Positions 24,121 to 33,282 of a DNA stretch of 64,000 nucleotides are shown piece by piece. The translations under genes and the position numbers were made by a program. Positions within the stretch are counted from its first letter, which is position 1. Every line of letters starts with the position of its first letter. The notes under the pieces were generated by a model. It was not told the origin of the DNA. It did not search any database and saw only the letters and a program-made list of their open reading frames with translations. The stretch lies in contig NW_004457729.1 of assembly GCF_000203815.1 (NCBI RefSeq), positions 4,030,674 through 4,094,673 of the forward strand, read 5' to 3'. Source of the DNA: Cavenderia fasciculata. Lineage: Eukaryota > Evosea > Eumycetozoa > Acytosteliales > Cavenderiaceae.

Positions 24121-24671
24121 TTTATAAAGATGAATTAAATTAAATTATCCCCTGTTAGATCTAGATTGTTTAAAATCAATGATATCTCAATGATATTTCA
24201 TTGATATATCATTGAACTCAATATACTCAATCCTGGTTAGGAACAGTCAAATATGTAAAGTATTTTGGATAAAATACTAACGACTAACTATCGTCAGTTA
24301 GTCGTCTGGATCATCAATTTATAAAAAGGATTAGAATAATCCAATAAAGATTCATTCTACATTCCATATTCTATATTCAATTTTTCATTATTCATTATCA
24401 CTATAATATTATTCATTCCTTTCCAATTCCACTTTTATTTTATTACAAAATATTTTATCCTTACAATCTAATCTAAAGTATTATTATTTATATACTCATT
24501 ATTTATATATATATATATCATATTATAATTTATACCTCTCAAACTAATTATATATACGAAGTATCTATATAGTTATTACATCCCCCAAAATATTTCTTTC
24601 TTTTTGTTAACCATATTTTTTCTATCTCTCCCAAGAGCAGAAAACAGAGGGGCGGCAATCGGCCAATACCG
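24121..24671. other. AT-rich non-coding stretch with small hairpin
   Basis: No gene is seen. A cluster of AATGATAT/ATTGATAT words lies at 24175-24220. An inverted repeat with 9-bp arms lies at 24281-24304 (CGACTAACT, loop ATCGTC, AGTTAGTCG), followed by a TATAAAAA word at 24320. The last 80 bases before 24672 could be the leader of the small ORF there. Confidence 0.35.
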
Positions 24672-24985
24672 ATGCAAGGAGCAGGATTTTGGTATGCAAT
24701 TAAGAAAGTAAATGGTTGGTTGCAAGACACCAAAGCAATATCAAAAGTTGCAAAGAGTTTGGATGGAGTTGTACCCTTTGCAGGAAAGATTGGTTCAGTT
24801 GCCGAGCAAATGGGATATGGTAAAAAAAGAGAAGACCAAGAAAATAAAGTTGTGGTACCTTGATCAAACTTGGAAGTTTGGGATGCACTTTAATATAATA
24901 TTATTATATACATATCAGAAAAGCGTGGTGTGCAACAAGATGCACCAGTCAAGAACGACCAATTATCCTTACAGGATATTTCACA
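24672..24985 (+). mobile_element. Polinton-like fossil, small-protein part
   Basis: A short frame from 24672 encodes a peptide with a hydrophobic, glycine-containing middle and a basic end (...AEQMGYGKKRED), similar in style to minor capsid or core peptides of Polinton-like elements. A second short coding piece at about 24915-24985 carries the motif KRGVQQDA, which recurs in the pieces at 26105-27531. I treat the two as parts of one old virus-like element. It is incomplete and broken. The assignment rests on style and the shared motif, not on a firm domain match. Confidence 0.3.
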
Positions 24986-25224
24986 CCTAATCAAACATCA
25001 TTAAACCCTAACCCTACCCATAAATGTCGGATTTATTCCAAAACAAATGACATTAAAATCATATAATTTATCATGCTACATAGATAATAGAGATATTGTA
25101 AAGATTTATTTATTTAATGTTGAATAATGATTTGAGAAAAGGTCTCTTTGGTGGCTTTGGTGATTGTGGAGCTTGTGGAGCTTGTGGGGGTTCTTCTCCA
25201 GGATAGTGATGGACATTTGAATGG

Positions 25225-25940
25225 CTACAGTTCTTTCTTCCACATGTAGTTCGGTCCTTCCATAAAATCCTCACAGGTGCATTTGCCAAAGTGACAAGGT
25301 CGAGGAATGTAGGGAACCAATGCGGTACTCTTGGCGGCCTCAATCTCCTTGACGTTGGTCAAGTCCTTTGCCCCTACAAGTAATGACCCATTAGCTAGTT
25401 TTCGAACAATCTAGATAAACAAATATACCTACGTGTAAGTGATGCCAATGTTTTGAGTAAATAAAAGATTGATATATACCTCTTCCAACTCTGAATACTT
25501 TTCTTCAGTCATCTTCAATCTCTTTCTTAAGTCTGATGAATCCTCTAAATCTTTTCTTTTGTGATCTGATGATGATACGAGAGAGAAAAAAATTAATACT
25601 TTCTTTAATAATAAATGAAATCAAGTTACTTACCAGACTCGGAGGGTTCCTCAACCTCAACATAGAGGTGAGCACCATCGGCTAGAGTGACAGCAGCAAG
25701 GGGATCAAGGGGTACACGAGCAGGGGCATTGTTGTCATTTGATGGTGGCTCGGCAAAGAGAAGCATAGCACCACGAGGAATAACGAACTCTGGATTGGCT
25801 CGAATGATGGGACGGAGATCGTCGTGGTCGGCAACATTGTTAAAACTGATCTTGGTTACATCACTACGGTAGTGAACAAAGAGAGTGAGGTCACGACGTT
25901 GTGGAGCGACTGGGCCGGTTGATGATGTTGAAGTTGTCAT
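25225..25940 (-). CDS. small protein with ubiquitin-like N-terminal half, unknown function
   Basis: There are three exons, 25940-25634, 25565-25480 and 25410-25225, encoding 192 residues with all junctions in phase. Residues 15-105 (RDLTLFVHYRSDVTKISF... then LLFAEP and HLYVEVEEP) have the beta-grasp rhythm of a ubiquitin-like or Crinkler-type N-terminal domain. A short coiled coil follows (DLRKRLKMTEEKYSELEE), then a Cys/His patch (CHFGKCTC). An overlapping frame continues Cys/His- and proline-rich sequence down to 25110, so the native C-terminus may differ. An upstream in-frame Met at 25976 is possible. It is the only intact-looking gene inside the accessory island. Confidence 0.55.
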
Positions 25941-26104
25941 ATGAATAATAGAAGGAATAAAGAATGAATGATGCAACTAATAATGTAATGATTAAGACTA
26001 CATAGAATGCATCGTATTTATAGCTAACTATTGTTCAATTAATGACTCTGAAACCACACCCTCTACCCCTTTTAATTTAATTATTTTCTACCGAATCAAA
26101 AACG

Positions 26105-27531
26105 CATATCATACAAAAAATCCGGGAGAAGATACGTGATTAAGAAAGGTAAGAAGTATTACATTAAGTCAAAGAAGACCGACAAGGAAATCATGAGATC
26201 ATTAATCAAAGAACTCAAGCGTGTTTCCACTTCCCACACACCTATCATTAGAGCTCTAATGTCTGCAGATATTCATATATTCATCGATCACCTGATAGTG
26301 TTACGCTCTGACTATATCAGAAACATACAAGATTCAAACTTTAAAGAATCATTGATGAAAGAATCAAAGGTTGCAGCAGAGAATCTGTGCTTCGCACCAA
26401 TGGCAATTTTAGATAAACACCCCCTTCTACAACAGCGTGGCGTGCAACAAGAGGCACTTGAACAACAAATACCTCAACACTTATTAAAATACTTTACCAA
26501 TCAATCTGATGATAGTAAAGGTGCAATGATAAAGAAAGTAAAAGAATATGAAAGTGACAAGATAGAAAGGATTACTCGTCGTGCAGACAAACAGAAACAA
26601 CATGATGAATTATTAGTAAATATGGCGTTGACTGAAAAGAGAATGGCAAATATGGATGCTAATTTAATCAAATCACAACTAGAGCGTTTTATGGAGGAAC
26701 ACCAACAGCGTGGCGTGCAGCAAGATGCACTAGAGCAGCAACGTCAACTTGAAGAACAACTAAATCAAGAGATCAACAAGGTAAGAGAAGCAGAGGAGAA
26801 GATCATTTCATTAAAGGAGAAATCAGAGGAAGATCAACAAAGATTCAATCAAGATATTGAAAAGATAAGAAGAGAGGCGAAAGAAGAGGTTGAAAGAAAT
26901 AATGTAAAAGATTTGATTGCTAAATTCATAGAGGATAAGAAGATTAATATCAGCTTTTTACCACCAAGATCAAGAGCAACAACTAATAGATTTGTACCCT
27001 TTGATGATGGAAGTACACCAACACAGAAGAATAAAATAATTAAAAAGAACAATGAGGAATTTGGTCAACAATTGTACAACTTAAGAGATCATTTAACATC
27101 AGCAGATACAACTAAATTGTTACAAGAAAAAGATGGAACACAAACCTGCAGAAGAAAGAAATGATATACTCAGTGGCATCCACTCAAGAATTACAGAATT
27201 AACATCGTTACCCAGGATCAACAAACTAGAGCGTCTTGCCGCTTCCCACGCTAAAGAATCGGTCTTGGCCGATTTGCCGCCTGAGGATCAAGATGGTGGA
27301 TGCAAATGTGAGAGCGTATTGGCGCTTACCCCGCTACAAGATGTGCCAGAGTCGGGTGGAGAGCGTGGAGTGCAAGAGAACTTTCCAAAGTTCACAAAGG
27401 AGCAATCACCTGGGCTATACGATTATGAAATAGAGAAACTAATGAAGCCTTACAAGATATATGGATGGAGTGGTGTATTCTCCGCCGATGAAGTCGATCT
27501 TGCTCGACCAACGCTTGACGGAAAGAATTGA
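26105..27531 (+). mobile_element. Polinton-like fossil, coiled-coil part and protease-like part
   Basis: A long frame (26105-27164) begins with a basic segment (GRRYVIKKGKKYYIKSKK) and continues as coiled coil carrying two copies of QQRGVQQ-E/D-AL. A second frame (27133-27531) ends with [20 protein letters not shown] then GVFSADEV. This resembles the N-terminus of the adenovirus-type cysteine protease encoded by Polintons. The catalytic part is absent because the sequence runs into the ERLE repeat at 27532. The element is broken, with several interruptions and no identifiable terminal repeats. It is probably old, though the frames are still readable. Confidence 0.4.
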
Positions 27532-28090
27532 AAACGAACGTTTGGAAAAGGAAAGACTGGAGAATGAACGCTTGGAAAAGGAGCGTATTGAACAAGAGAG
27601 ACTTGAAACCGAACGCTTGGAACAAGAAAGACTTGAAAACGAACGTTTGGAACAAGAGAGACTCGAGAGTGAACGCTTGGAAAAGGAAAGACTCGAAAAC
27701 GAGCGTTTGGAAAAGGAAAGACTAGAAAAGGAGCGTATCGAACAAGAAAGACTCGAAAACGAACGTTTGGAACAAGAAAGACTCGAAAATGAACTTTTGG
27801 AAAAGGAAAGAGTGGAAAATGAACGTTTGGAAAAGGAGCGTATCGAACAAGAAAGAGTGGAAAATGAACGTTTGGAAAAAGAAAGACTCGAGAATGAACG
27901 TTTGGAAAAGGAAAGACTAGAAAATGAACGTTTGGAACAAGAGAGACTCGAGAATGAACGCTTGGAACAAGAAAGACTTTCCAAGACCCCAGGTCCAGGT
28001 GCTCAATCTGTTTTGCGTTTTCTTGCCCGTTCTGGCATGAAAATCGGTAGAATTGAAGATGTAAAAAAGTTGGTTTATAATGATATTTGA
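27461..28090 (+). pseudogene. chimeric ORF: ERLE repeat fused in frame to uS11 tail
   Basis: One uninterrupted frame runs from 27461 to 28090. Positions 27532-27978 encode about 30 copies of the [15 protein letters not shown] repeat seen in the gene at 17034. From 27979 it passes in frame into [19 protein letters not shown], the C-terminal region of uS11, and stops after KKLVYNDI. The 5' end lies in the protease-like fossil. It has no obvious promoter or native N-terminus, so it is most likely a product of rearrangement. Whether it is expressed cannot be told from sequence. Confidence 0.6.
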
Positions 28091-28205
28091 TAACCAACCT
28101 TTTTGTCAGGAAGCCATCGTGGTAGAAGATTGTAAGAAAACGAGTAGCTCCTATTCATTTGTGTCTTAATGTGTTAGAACAACACCATTGGATGAATAAA
28201 TTTTT
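27979..28205 (+). pseudogene. 3' partial copy of the uS11 (rps14) gene, copy 2
   Basis: It begins at [10 protein letters not shown], shares with copy 1 the changes SVLRFLARS and KKLVYNDI, and then diverges. After it, from about 28122, the sequence (AAGATTGTAAGAAAACGAGT and on through GAACAACACCATTGG) is essentially identical to the 3' flank of the functional rps14 gene, in the opposite orientation. It therefore combines a diverged coding part with a fresh-looking 3' flank. Confidence 0.8.
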
Positions 28206-28322
28206 TGGGTTATACGTATCTTTTTTTTAAATAAAAAAATATCTTTTTTGAAGTGATCTTGAACCCCTCTCATCACTACGAATAAAATCGATCGATCTTT
28301 TCGCGCACCAAAACAATCATTT

Positions 28323-28986
28323 ATTCAATCACTTTCACCTGCAACAACAACAACAACAACAACAACAGGACAGAACTAACAATAATAATGCTATCCTTAC
28401 CCGCAGTGCAACGTATTCAGATTTTCGTCTTTTATTCAGGATTGGATCTTTCCTCAAGACGGACTCTGATACTTTACAACAAGTCCTCATTGGTCCAAAA
28501 GACGATGGATATGTCTTGGGATTGTGTATCGAAGTTGATGAAAAGCATCGTTTCTTCTTGGGAAAGCTCCCCAATAGTCAGTTTGGTGAGCCAAACTATT
28601 ATTCAAGTAAGCACTACACCAGTCTGCTGCGCATTTCACACTTGTTTGTGCACCAATTCGGTGACCAAGAAAAGGCCATCCAAGGGATTCAACGCCTCAT
28701 CTTCAAGACCCTGAACCGAGAAGCCAAACACAGAGCTTGTCATGTTCTCACATACACCAGTACTTCAGTTTCAGGTATCGAGGAATCATCCAAGCGACTA
28801 TTCTTTTTTGGTGATCATTCAAGTATCTCTGACGTAACATTACCGTCCTGTACAATGACATTTTTTGATAATTATATCAAACAACCTATTAGAGAGATAG
28901 TCTTGGTTAAAGTAGATTCGTTCTTGGTACTATATTACATTTGTGAATGTGGTAATGGCCATCTGGTTGTTTGTGGACAACCCTGA
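28323..28986 (+). CDS. unidentified ORF of about 220 codons
   Basis: A frame stays open from about 28323 (starting with a CAACAA repeat) to the stop at 28984-28986. It has coding-like composition and a mixed alpha/beta pattern (DGYVLGLCIEVDEKHRFFLG, LIFKTLNREAKHRACHVLTY). No start codon is evident upstream of Met at 28516. A second frame just after the stop (to about 29155) also reads like protein (FVCPSRIPRLHLVTSYFAFE). This may be a truncated gene or a spliced one. No domain is recognised. Confidence 0.35.
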
Positions 28987-29327
28987 TTTAAAGAACCTTT
29001 TGTTTGCCCATCACGAATCCCGAGGCTCCATTTGGTTACTAGTTACTTTGCCTTTGAATCCAATGCTTTGGACCTTGTTTGTCGTGAAATCAATCTTATT
29101 TCCGCCCCGGATTCTGACCGATACTTTGCCAATGTATATCAATGTCCAACTAAAAAAAAAATTTAAAAAATTTAATAAATTAATTAATTCCTTAATTTTT
29201 TTATAGGTATATTTATAGTTGATAAACAAAAACAAAACAAAAAAGTAACCCGCTATTTATTTATAAATTTTACAAATATTATTTTTGATATTTATTTGAT
29301 TTTCTTTGTTTTTTTTTTTTTGGGATC

Positions 29328-29413
29328 ATTTAAAGAACCTTTTGCCTAATGTACTTTTAGTGTTTCGACACATTGATACTCATTTGCAAAAGGTTCTTTA
29401 AATCAAGCTATAT
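29328..29413. repeat. inverted repeat with 18-bp perfect arms
   Basis: The left arm ATTTAAAGAACCTTTTGC (29328-29345) and right arm GCAAAAGGTTCTTTAAAT (29396-29413) are exact reverse complements with a 50-nt loop. A third copy of the first 17 bases lies in direct orientation at 28986-29002. This pattern suggests a foldback or MITE-like element. Confidence 0.8.
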
Positions 29414-29499
29414 AAAACGACAACACGCCACCAAATGCAATATAGTACCAAACACGAATCTACCTAACCAAGACCATCTCTTTGATTAATCCTTGTCTT

Positions 29500-30330
29500 G
29501 AGGATTTCATACCTTTAAAACCAAAAGTCCTGTTGATTCTTACATGTCACATTCCATACCTTTTTAAAAGACTCTAAAATGTATCCACCATTCCACAATA
29601 CTCGAGAATGATTTTTGTGTCGGTTGGGAGATTCCCATTGATGGAGACTTTTCTTTTCAAGATTGATGGATATCTTGAAAAGAAATGGCCCCATCATCGC
29701 TTGCAAAGATGATAGCCAAAGTTTGCCTCGAGTTGTCACAACAAAAAAAGCATTGAATACAAGGAGATGGAGAGATCACACAGAGTTCTCTTGTTGATGG
29801 TAATTTTGAACGGACAGCGAACAACATAAGATCTATAGAAGATTGGTTTCGCCTCGAGATTCAGTCCATTGTGCTTTCTTCTATGGATATGGTTTGGTAA
29901 CCAGAAAGAGGTGTCTTTGCAGTGATACAAGATTTGCACTGACTCTTGATACAATTCTCATTGTTTTCGTAGGTACAGTTGATGAGGACCTTGTAAGATA
30001 CTGTAATGCCGCCAGTACAGGTTAGACATTGGTATTTGGCACGGTTTCCATAACCATGTTCATCTCTATGGATAAAAGGTTGGATCGATGCCTTTCATAT
30101 CAGTATAGTTGTCGATAGTCTCTCTTGGTGATAACTGGTTGGCATATTTGGACCTTGGTGACCGATGTTACTTTGACTGGAGCATGGGAATGACACTTGC
30201 AAGATTCGTAAATATATCCAATGGTGATATTATCAAGTGGGATCTTTCCAGCCTTTTGGTTAAGCTCACTGTCGAGTGTATAGCATAGAGGTTCTTTGGT
30301 GTGGATAAGGAACTTTGAATAAGATATCAA
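29500..30330 (-). pseudogene. degraded Cys-rich coding remnant
   Basis: Minus-strand frames at 30330-30100 (CYTLDSELNQKAGKIPLDN, then SCKCHSH), about 30050-29950 (YQCLTCTGGITVSYKVLINC) and 29739-29515 read like consecutive pieces of one secreted Cys-rich protein. They lie in different frames with no clean splice junctions, so the gene looks broken. The family is not recognised. Confidence 0.35.
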
Positions 30331-30417
30331 TTAAGAGAAAACCATACCATGTTATCAAGAAGGCTGCTTGTCTACTCTATTACAAAGATTATTTTGCTGA
30401 TATCATTGCTAAACTGT

Positions 30418-30502
30418 TTAGAGGATTGTCTGTCAAATACTTGTTGATATCAACAAGTGATGTTCTCCTCCTATAGAGAACCAATAACAGACAATCCTCT
30501 AA
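30418..30502. repeat. nested inverted repeats
   Basis: The outer arms TTAGAGGATTGTCTGT (30418-30433) and ACAGACAATCCTCTAA (30487-30502) are exact reverse complements. Inside is a perfect 20-bp palindrome, ACTTGTTGATATCAACAAGT (30439-30458), and a smaller GTTCTC...GAGAAC hairpin (about 30462-30481). The whole could fold as a cruciform or multi-stem RNA. Confidence 0.85.
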
Positions 30503-30732
30503 TTCAATGTGTAACTAGTGATAATTAATGATGAACAATACACTAAAACACAAAGTGTGTGGGTTTGAATTGTGGGCAAAAAAAAAACCAAAAATATCCA
30601 ACAAATAAAATTAAACAGATAATCAAAGTTGTAATAAAATAATGATTGTTTATAGATATAAAGTATATTTATTCATCCAATGGTGTTGTTCTAACACATT
30701 AAGACACAAATGAATAGGAGCTACTCGTTTTC

Positions 30733-31292
30733 TTACAATCTTCTACCGCGATGGCCTCCTTTTCTTCTTGTACTGTCACTTGGAATCGGAGTGACATCTT
30801 CAATTCTACCGATTTTCATGCCAGAACGAGCAAGAGAACGCAAAGCAGATTGAGCACCTGGACCTGGGGTCTTGGAACCAGTACCACCGGTAGCTCTGAG
30901 CTTAACGTGGAGGGCAGTGACACCAACTTCCTTGCAACGAGCAGCGACGGCTTGGGCGGCCATGGTAGCAGCGTATGGGGAGGATTCATCACGATCAGTC
31001 TTGACCATCATACCACCAGTGATACGGATGATAGTTTCCTTTGAGGAAAGATCAGTAATGTGCTAAAATTTTATGCGTGTCAAGTGTATTATATAGTTGG
31101 AAATTGATGTTAGTTTCTCTATTCTCTCTGTTGTTAATACTAATTCTGTTGCTGTTGTTCACATACGACGAAAGTATCATTGAAAGAGGCAAAGATATGG
31201 GCAACAGCGAAGACTTCTTCGTTTGGCTTGGCACCAATCTTGGCGGAGAGCAACTCAACAACCTTTGGGGCTTTAACTTCCTTCTTTGACAT
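30733..31292 (-). CDS. rps14: 40S ribosomal protein S14 (uS11)
   Basis: There are two exons, 31292-31167 and 31062-30733, encoding 151 residues, the usual eukaryotic length. The sequence is highly conserved: [54 protein letters not shown], and the end [11 protein letters not shown]. uS11 lies in the small-subunit platform and contacts 18S rRNA near the mRNA exit. Codon use is more GC-rich than in neighbours, as expected for a highly expressed gene. The intron is 104 nt (GTATGT...TTTTAG). Two truncated copies lie 2.5-7 kb away in inverted orientation. Confidence 0.97.
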
Positions 31293-31620
31293 TGTCTAAT
31301 GTAGTGTGTAAGGTATAGGTTGGAAATAGGAGTAAGTAATCTTCTCTTTACATCACATCTATCTGTGATCTCTTTTTTTCAATCTGTCTGTCTGTCTCTC
31401 TACATACGATTTCGGTGGAGAGAAAAGGAAAGAAAGGATACCCAAATATCGTTCATTTGGTTGCGGTGACCATCGGCATGCGCCCAAACGAAAATTTTAC
31501 ACAAACATTTTTTTTTGATAAAATTCATTTCAAAATGACAAAAAATAATTGCCCTCTCTCTACGCGAAACGGAGCCGATCACCTGATCTTGTGACAGTCA
31601 AATGAAATAGATTAAAAAAG
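31293..31620. promoter_or_regulatory. divergent promoter between rps14 and tRNA isopentenyltransferase
   Basis: No gene is seen in this 328-nt region. It is pyrimidine-rich near the rps14 side (TCTGTCTGTCTCTC at about 31385-31398) and contains T-runs at about 31507-31516. It should hold both promoters. Confidence 0.4.
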
Positions 31621-33106
31621 ATGAATGATATTACTAGTACGACTAGTACGACGAGTACAACTAGTACAACTAGTACAACAGAAAATGATAATAAAATAAT
31701 AGAGAATAGATTTAAAGATAAATTAGTTATATTTATACTTGGTACAACAGGTGTTGGAAAGGTATTGTAAGAGAAAACATGAGTAGTAAGGTTTTAAAAG
31801 TTTAGAATTTACTTATATTTTACTATCATACTAGTCAAAGTTGGCAATAGAATTGGCAATAAAATTTCATGGAGAGATTATTAGTAGTGATTCAATGCAA
31901 TTATATAAAGGAGCAGATATAATAACCAACAAGGTTAGCAATGAAGAGATGCAATCTATAACACATCACATGATGAGTATCATTGATATAGATACTACAA
32001 ATTATAATATTGGAATGTTTACAAGTACCGTCATACCAATCATCAATGATATATTGGATAGAGGTAAAGTACCAATCATCGTTGGTGGTACTCATTATTA
32101 TACAACTTCTATACTTTGGAATAATTCTCTTGTTTCTTTTGATAACAAAGATGATGAAACAGAAGAAACAATAGAACAAGATGATATCAACAACTCTTCA
32201 TCTTCCTCTTCTTCTTCTTCGACTAATAGAGAATATAGTTTTGAAAAATTAAAACAAGTTGATGAATTAATGGCAAACAAATTACATAAAAATGATAGTA
32301 GAAAGATTAAAAGAAGTTTGGATATTTGGTATACGACTGGTCAAAAACATAGTGATATTATATTAAAACAACAACAAGACAAGGTTGAAAGATTTTCGAG
32401 TTGTTTGATTTGGTTGGATTGTCAAGACGATGTATTGGAAAAGAGATTAATTGATCGTGTAGATGAAATGGTTGCAAGAGGTTTGGTAAAGGAAATATTT
32501 GAAATATTTGATCATCCAAATATAAACCAACAGACGACAGAGAACTTTACAAAAGGTGTTTGTCAATCGATTGGTGTAAAAGAAATGTACAATTATTACA
32601 AATCCAAAAAGAATAATGATAGTTTGGAATTACAAGAAAAGGAATTGGCACAGGCATTGATGCAAACCAAGACGAGGACAAAAAGATATGCAGTCAATCA
32701 AAGAAAATGGATTAAAAAATTATCTGGTCAAAACAAATTATTTATTCATAAATTGGATACTTCAAATTTAAACAATTGGAATGAAAATGTTAAACAAAAA
32801 TCTTTTGATATTATAAATAATTATTTAAATGGTAAAGAAAATAAAATTGAACTAGAACAAGAAGAAGAAGAAAAAGAAAAAGAATCAGATGAAGAATCAA
32901 AAAGAGAAAGAAAAAAAAGTAAATCATCTCTGTCGCAATCATCAAATTTGGATGAATGGAAAAAATATTATTGTGAAATCTGTGGCAATAAAGAATTAAA
33001 TGGTCAACTTCAATGGACAAATCATTTAATCTCTAAAAAACATAAAAATCAAAAGAAAAGATTAGAAAGACAAAAGTTGAGACAAGAACAAACAAAGAAT
33101 GAATAA
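31621..33106 (+). CDS. tRNA dimethylallyltransferase (MiaA/Mod5/TRIT1 family)
   Basis: The enzyme transfers an isopentenyl group to A37 of tRNAs that read U-starting codons. There are two exons, 31621-31761 and 31835-33106, for 470 residues. The P-loop GTTGVGKS is split by the intron, and IISSDSMQLYKG, VPIIVGGTHYYT and RKIKRSLDIW are family motifs. The C-terminus has a C2H2 zinc finger (YYCEICGNKELNG...HLISKKH), as in eukaryotic Mod5/TRIT1. A Ser/Thr microsatellite (ACTAGTACG units) encodes the start, and acidic and Ser runs interrupt the middle. In dictyostelids, isopentenylated adenines also matter as cytokinin-like signals, but this family acts on tRNA. Confidence 0.93.
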
Positions 33107-33282
33107 TAAAAAAAAAAATAGGTTTCATAAGTGGGTTTCATCGAAAAAAGTAATTTTTAATTTAATTTTAAAAATTTTCCTTTTCCTCTCTATGTTGTTT
33201 GTGAACTCCTCGATTCATTATTTCATTAAATATAGAAAAGATATAGAATTTGTGTGTATATATATATATATAGTTGGAGAGA

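Noticed and set aside
24995-25020. Telomere-like CCCTAACCCTA, and GGTTAGGGTTAG near 20777
   Set aside because: Only two units each, inside ordinary intergenic DNA. Not evidence for a telomere or interstitial telomeric array.
27392-28097. Minus-strand open frames opposite the second ERLE tract
   Set aside because: Same compositional artefact as at 17-18 kb.
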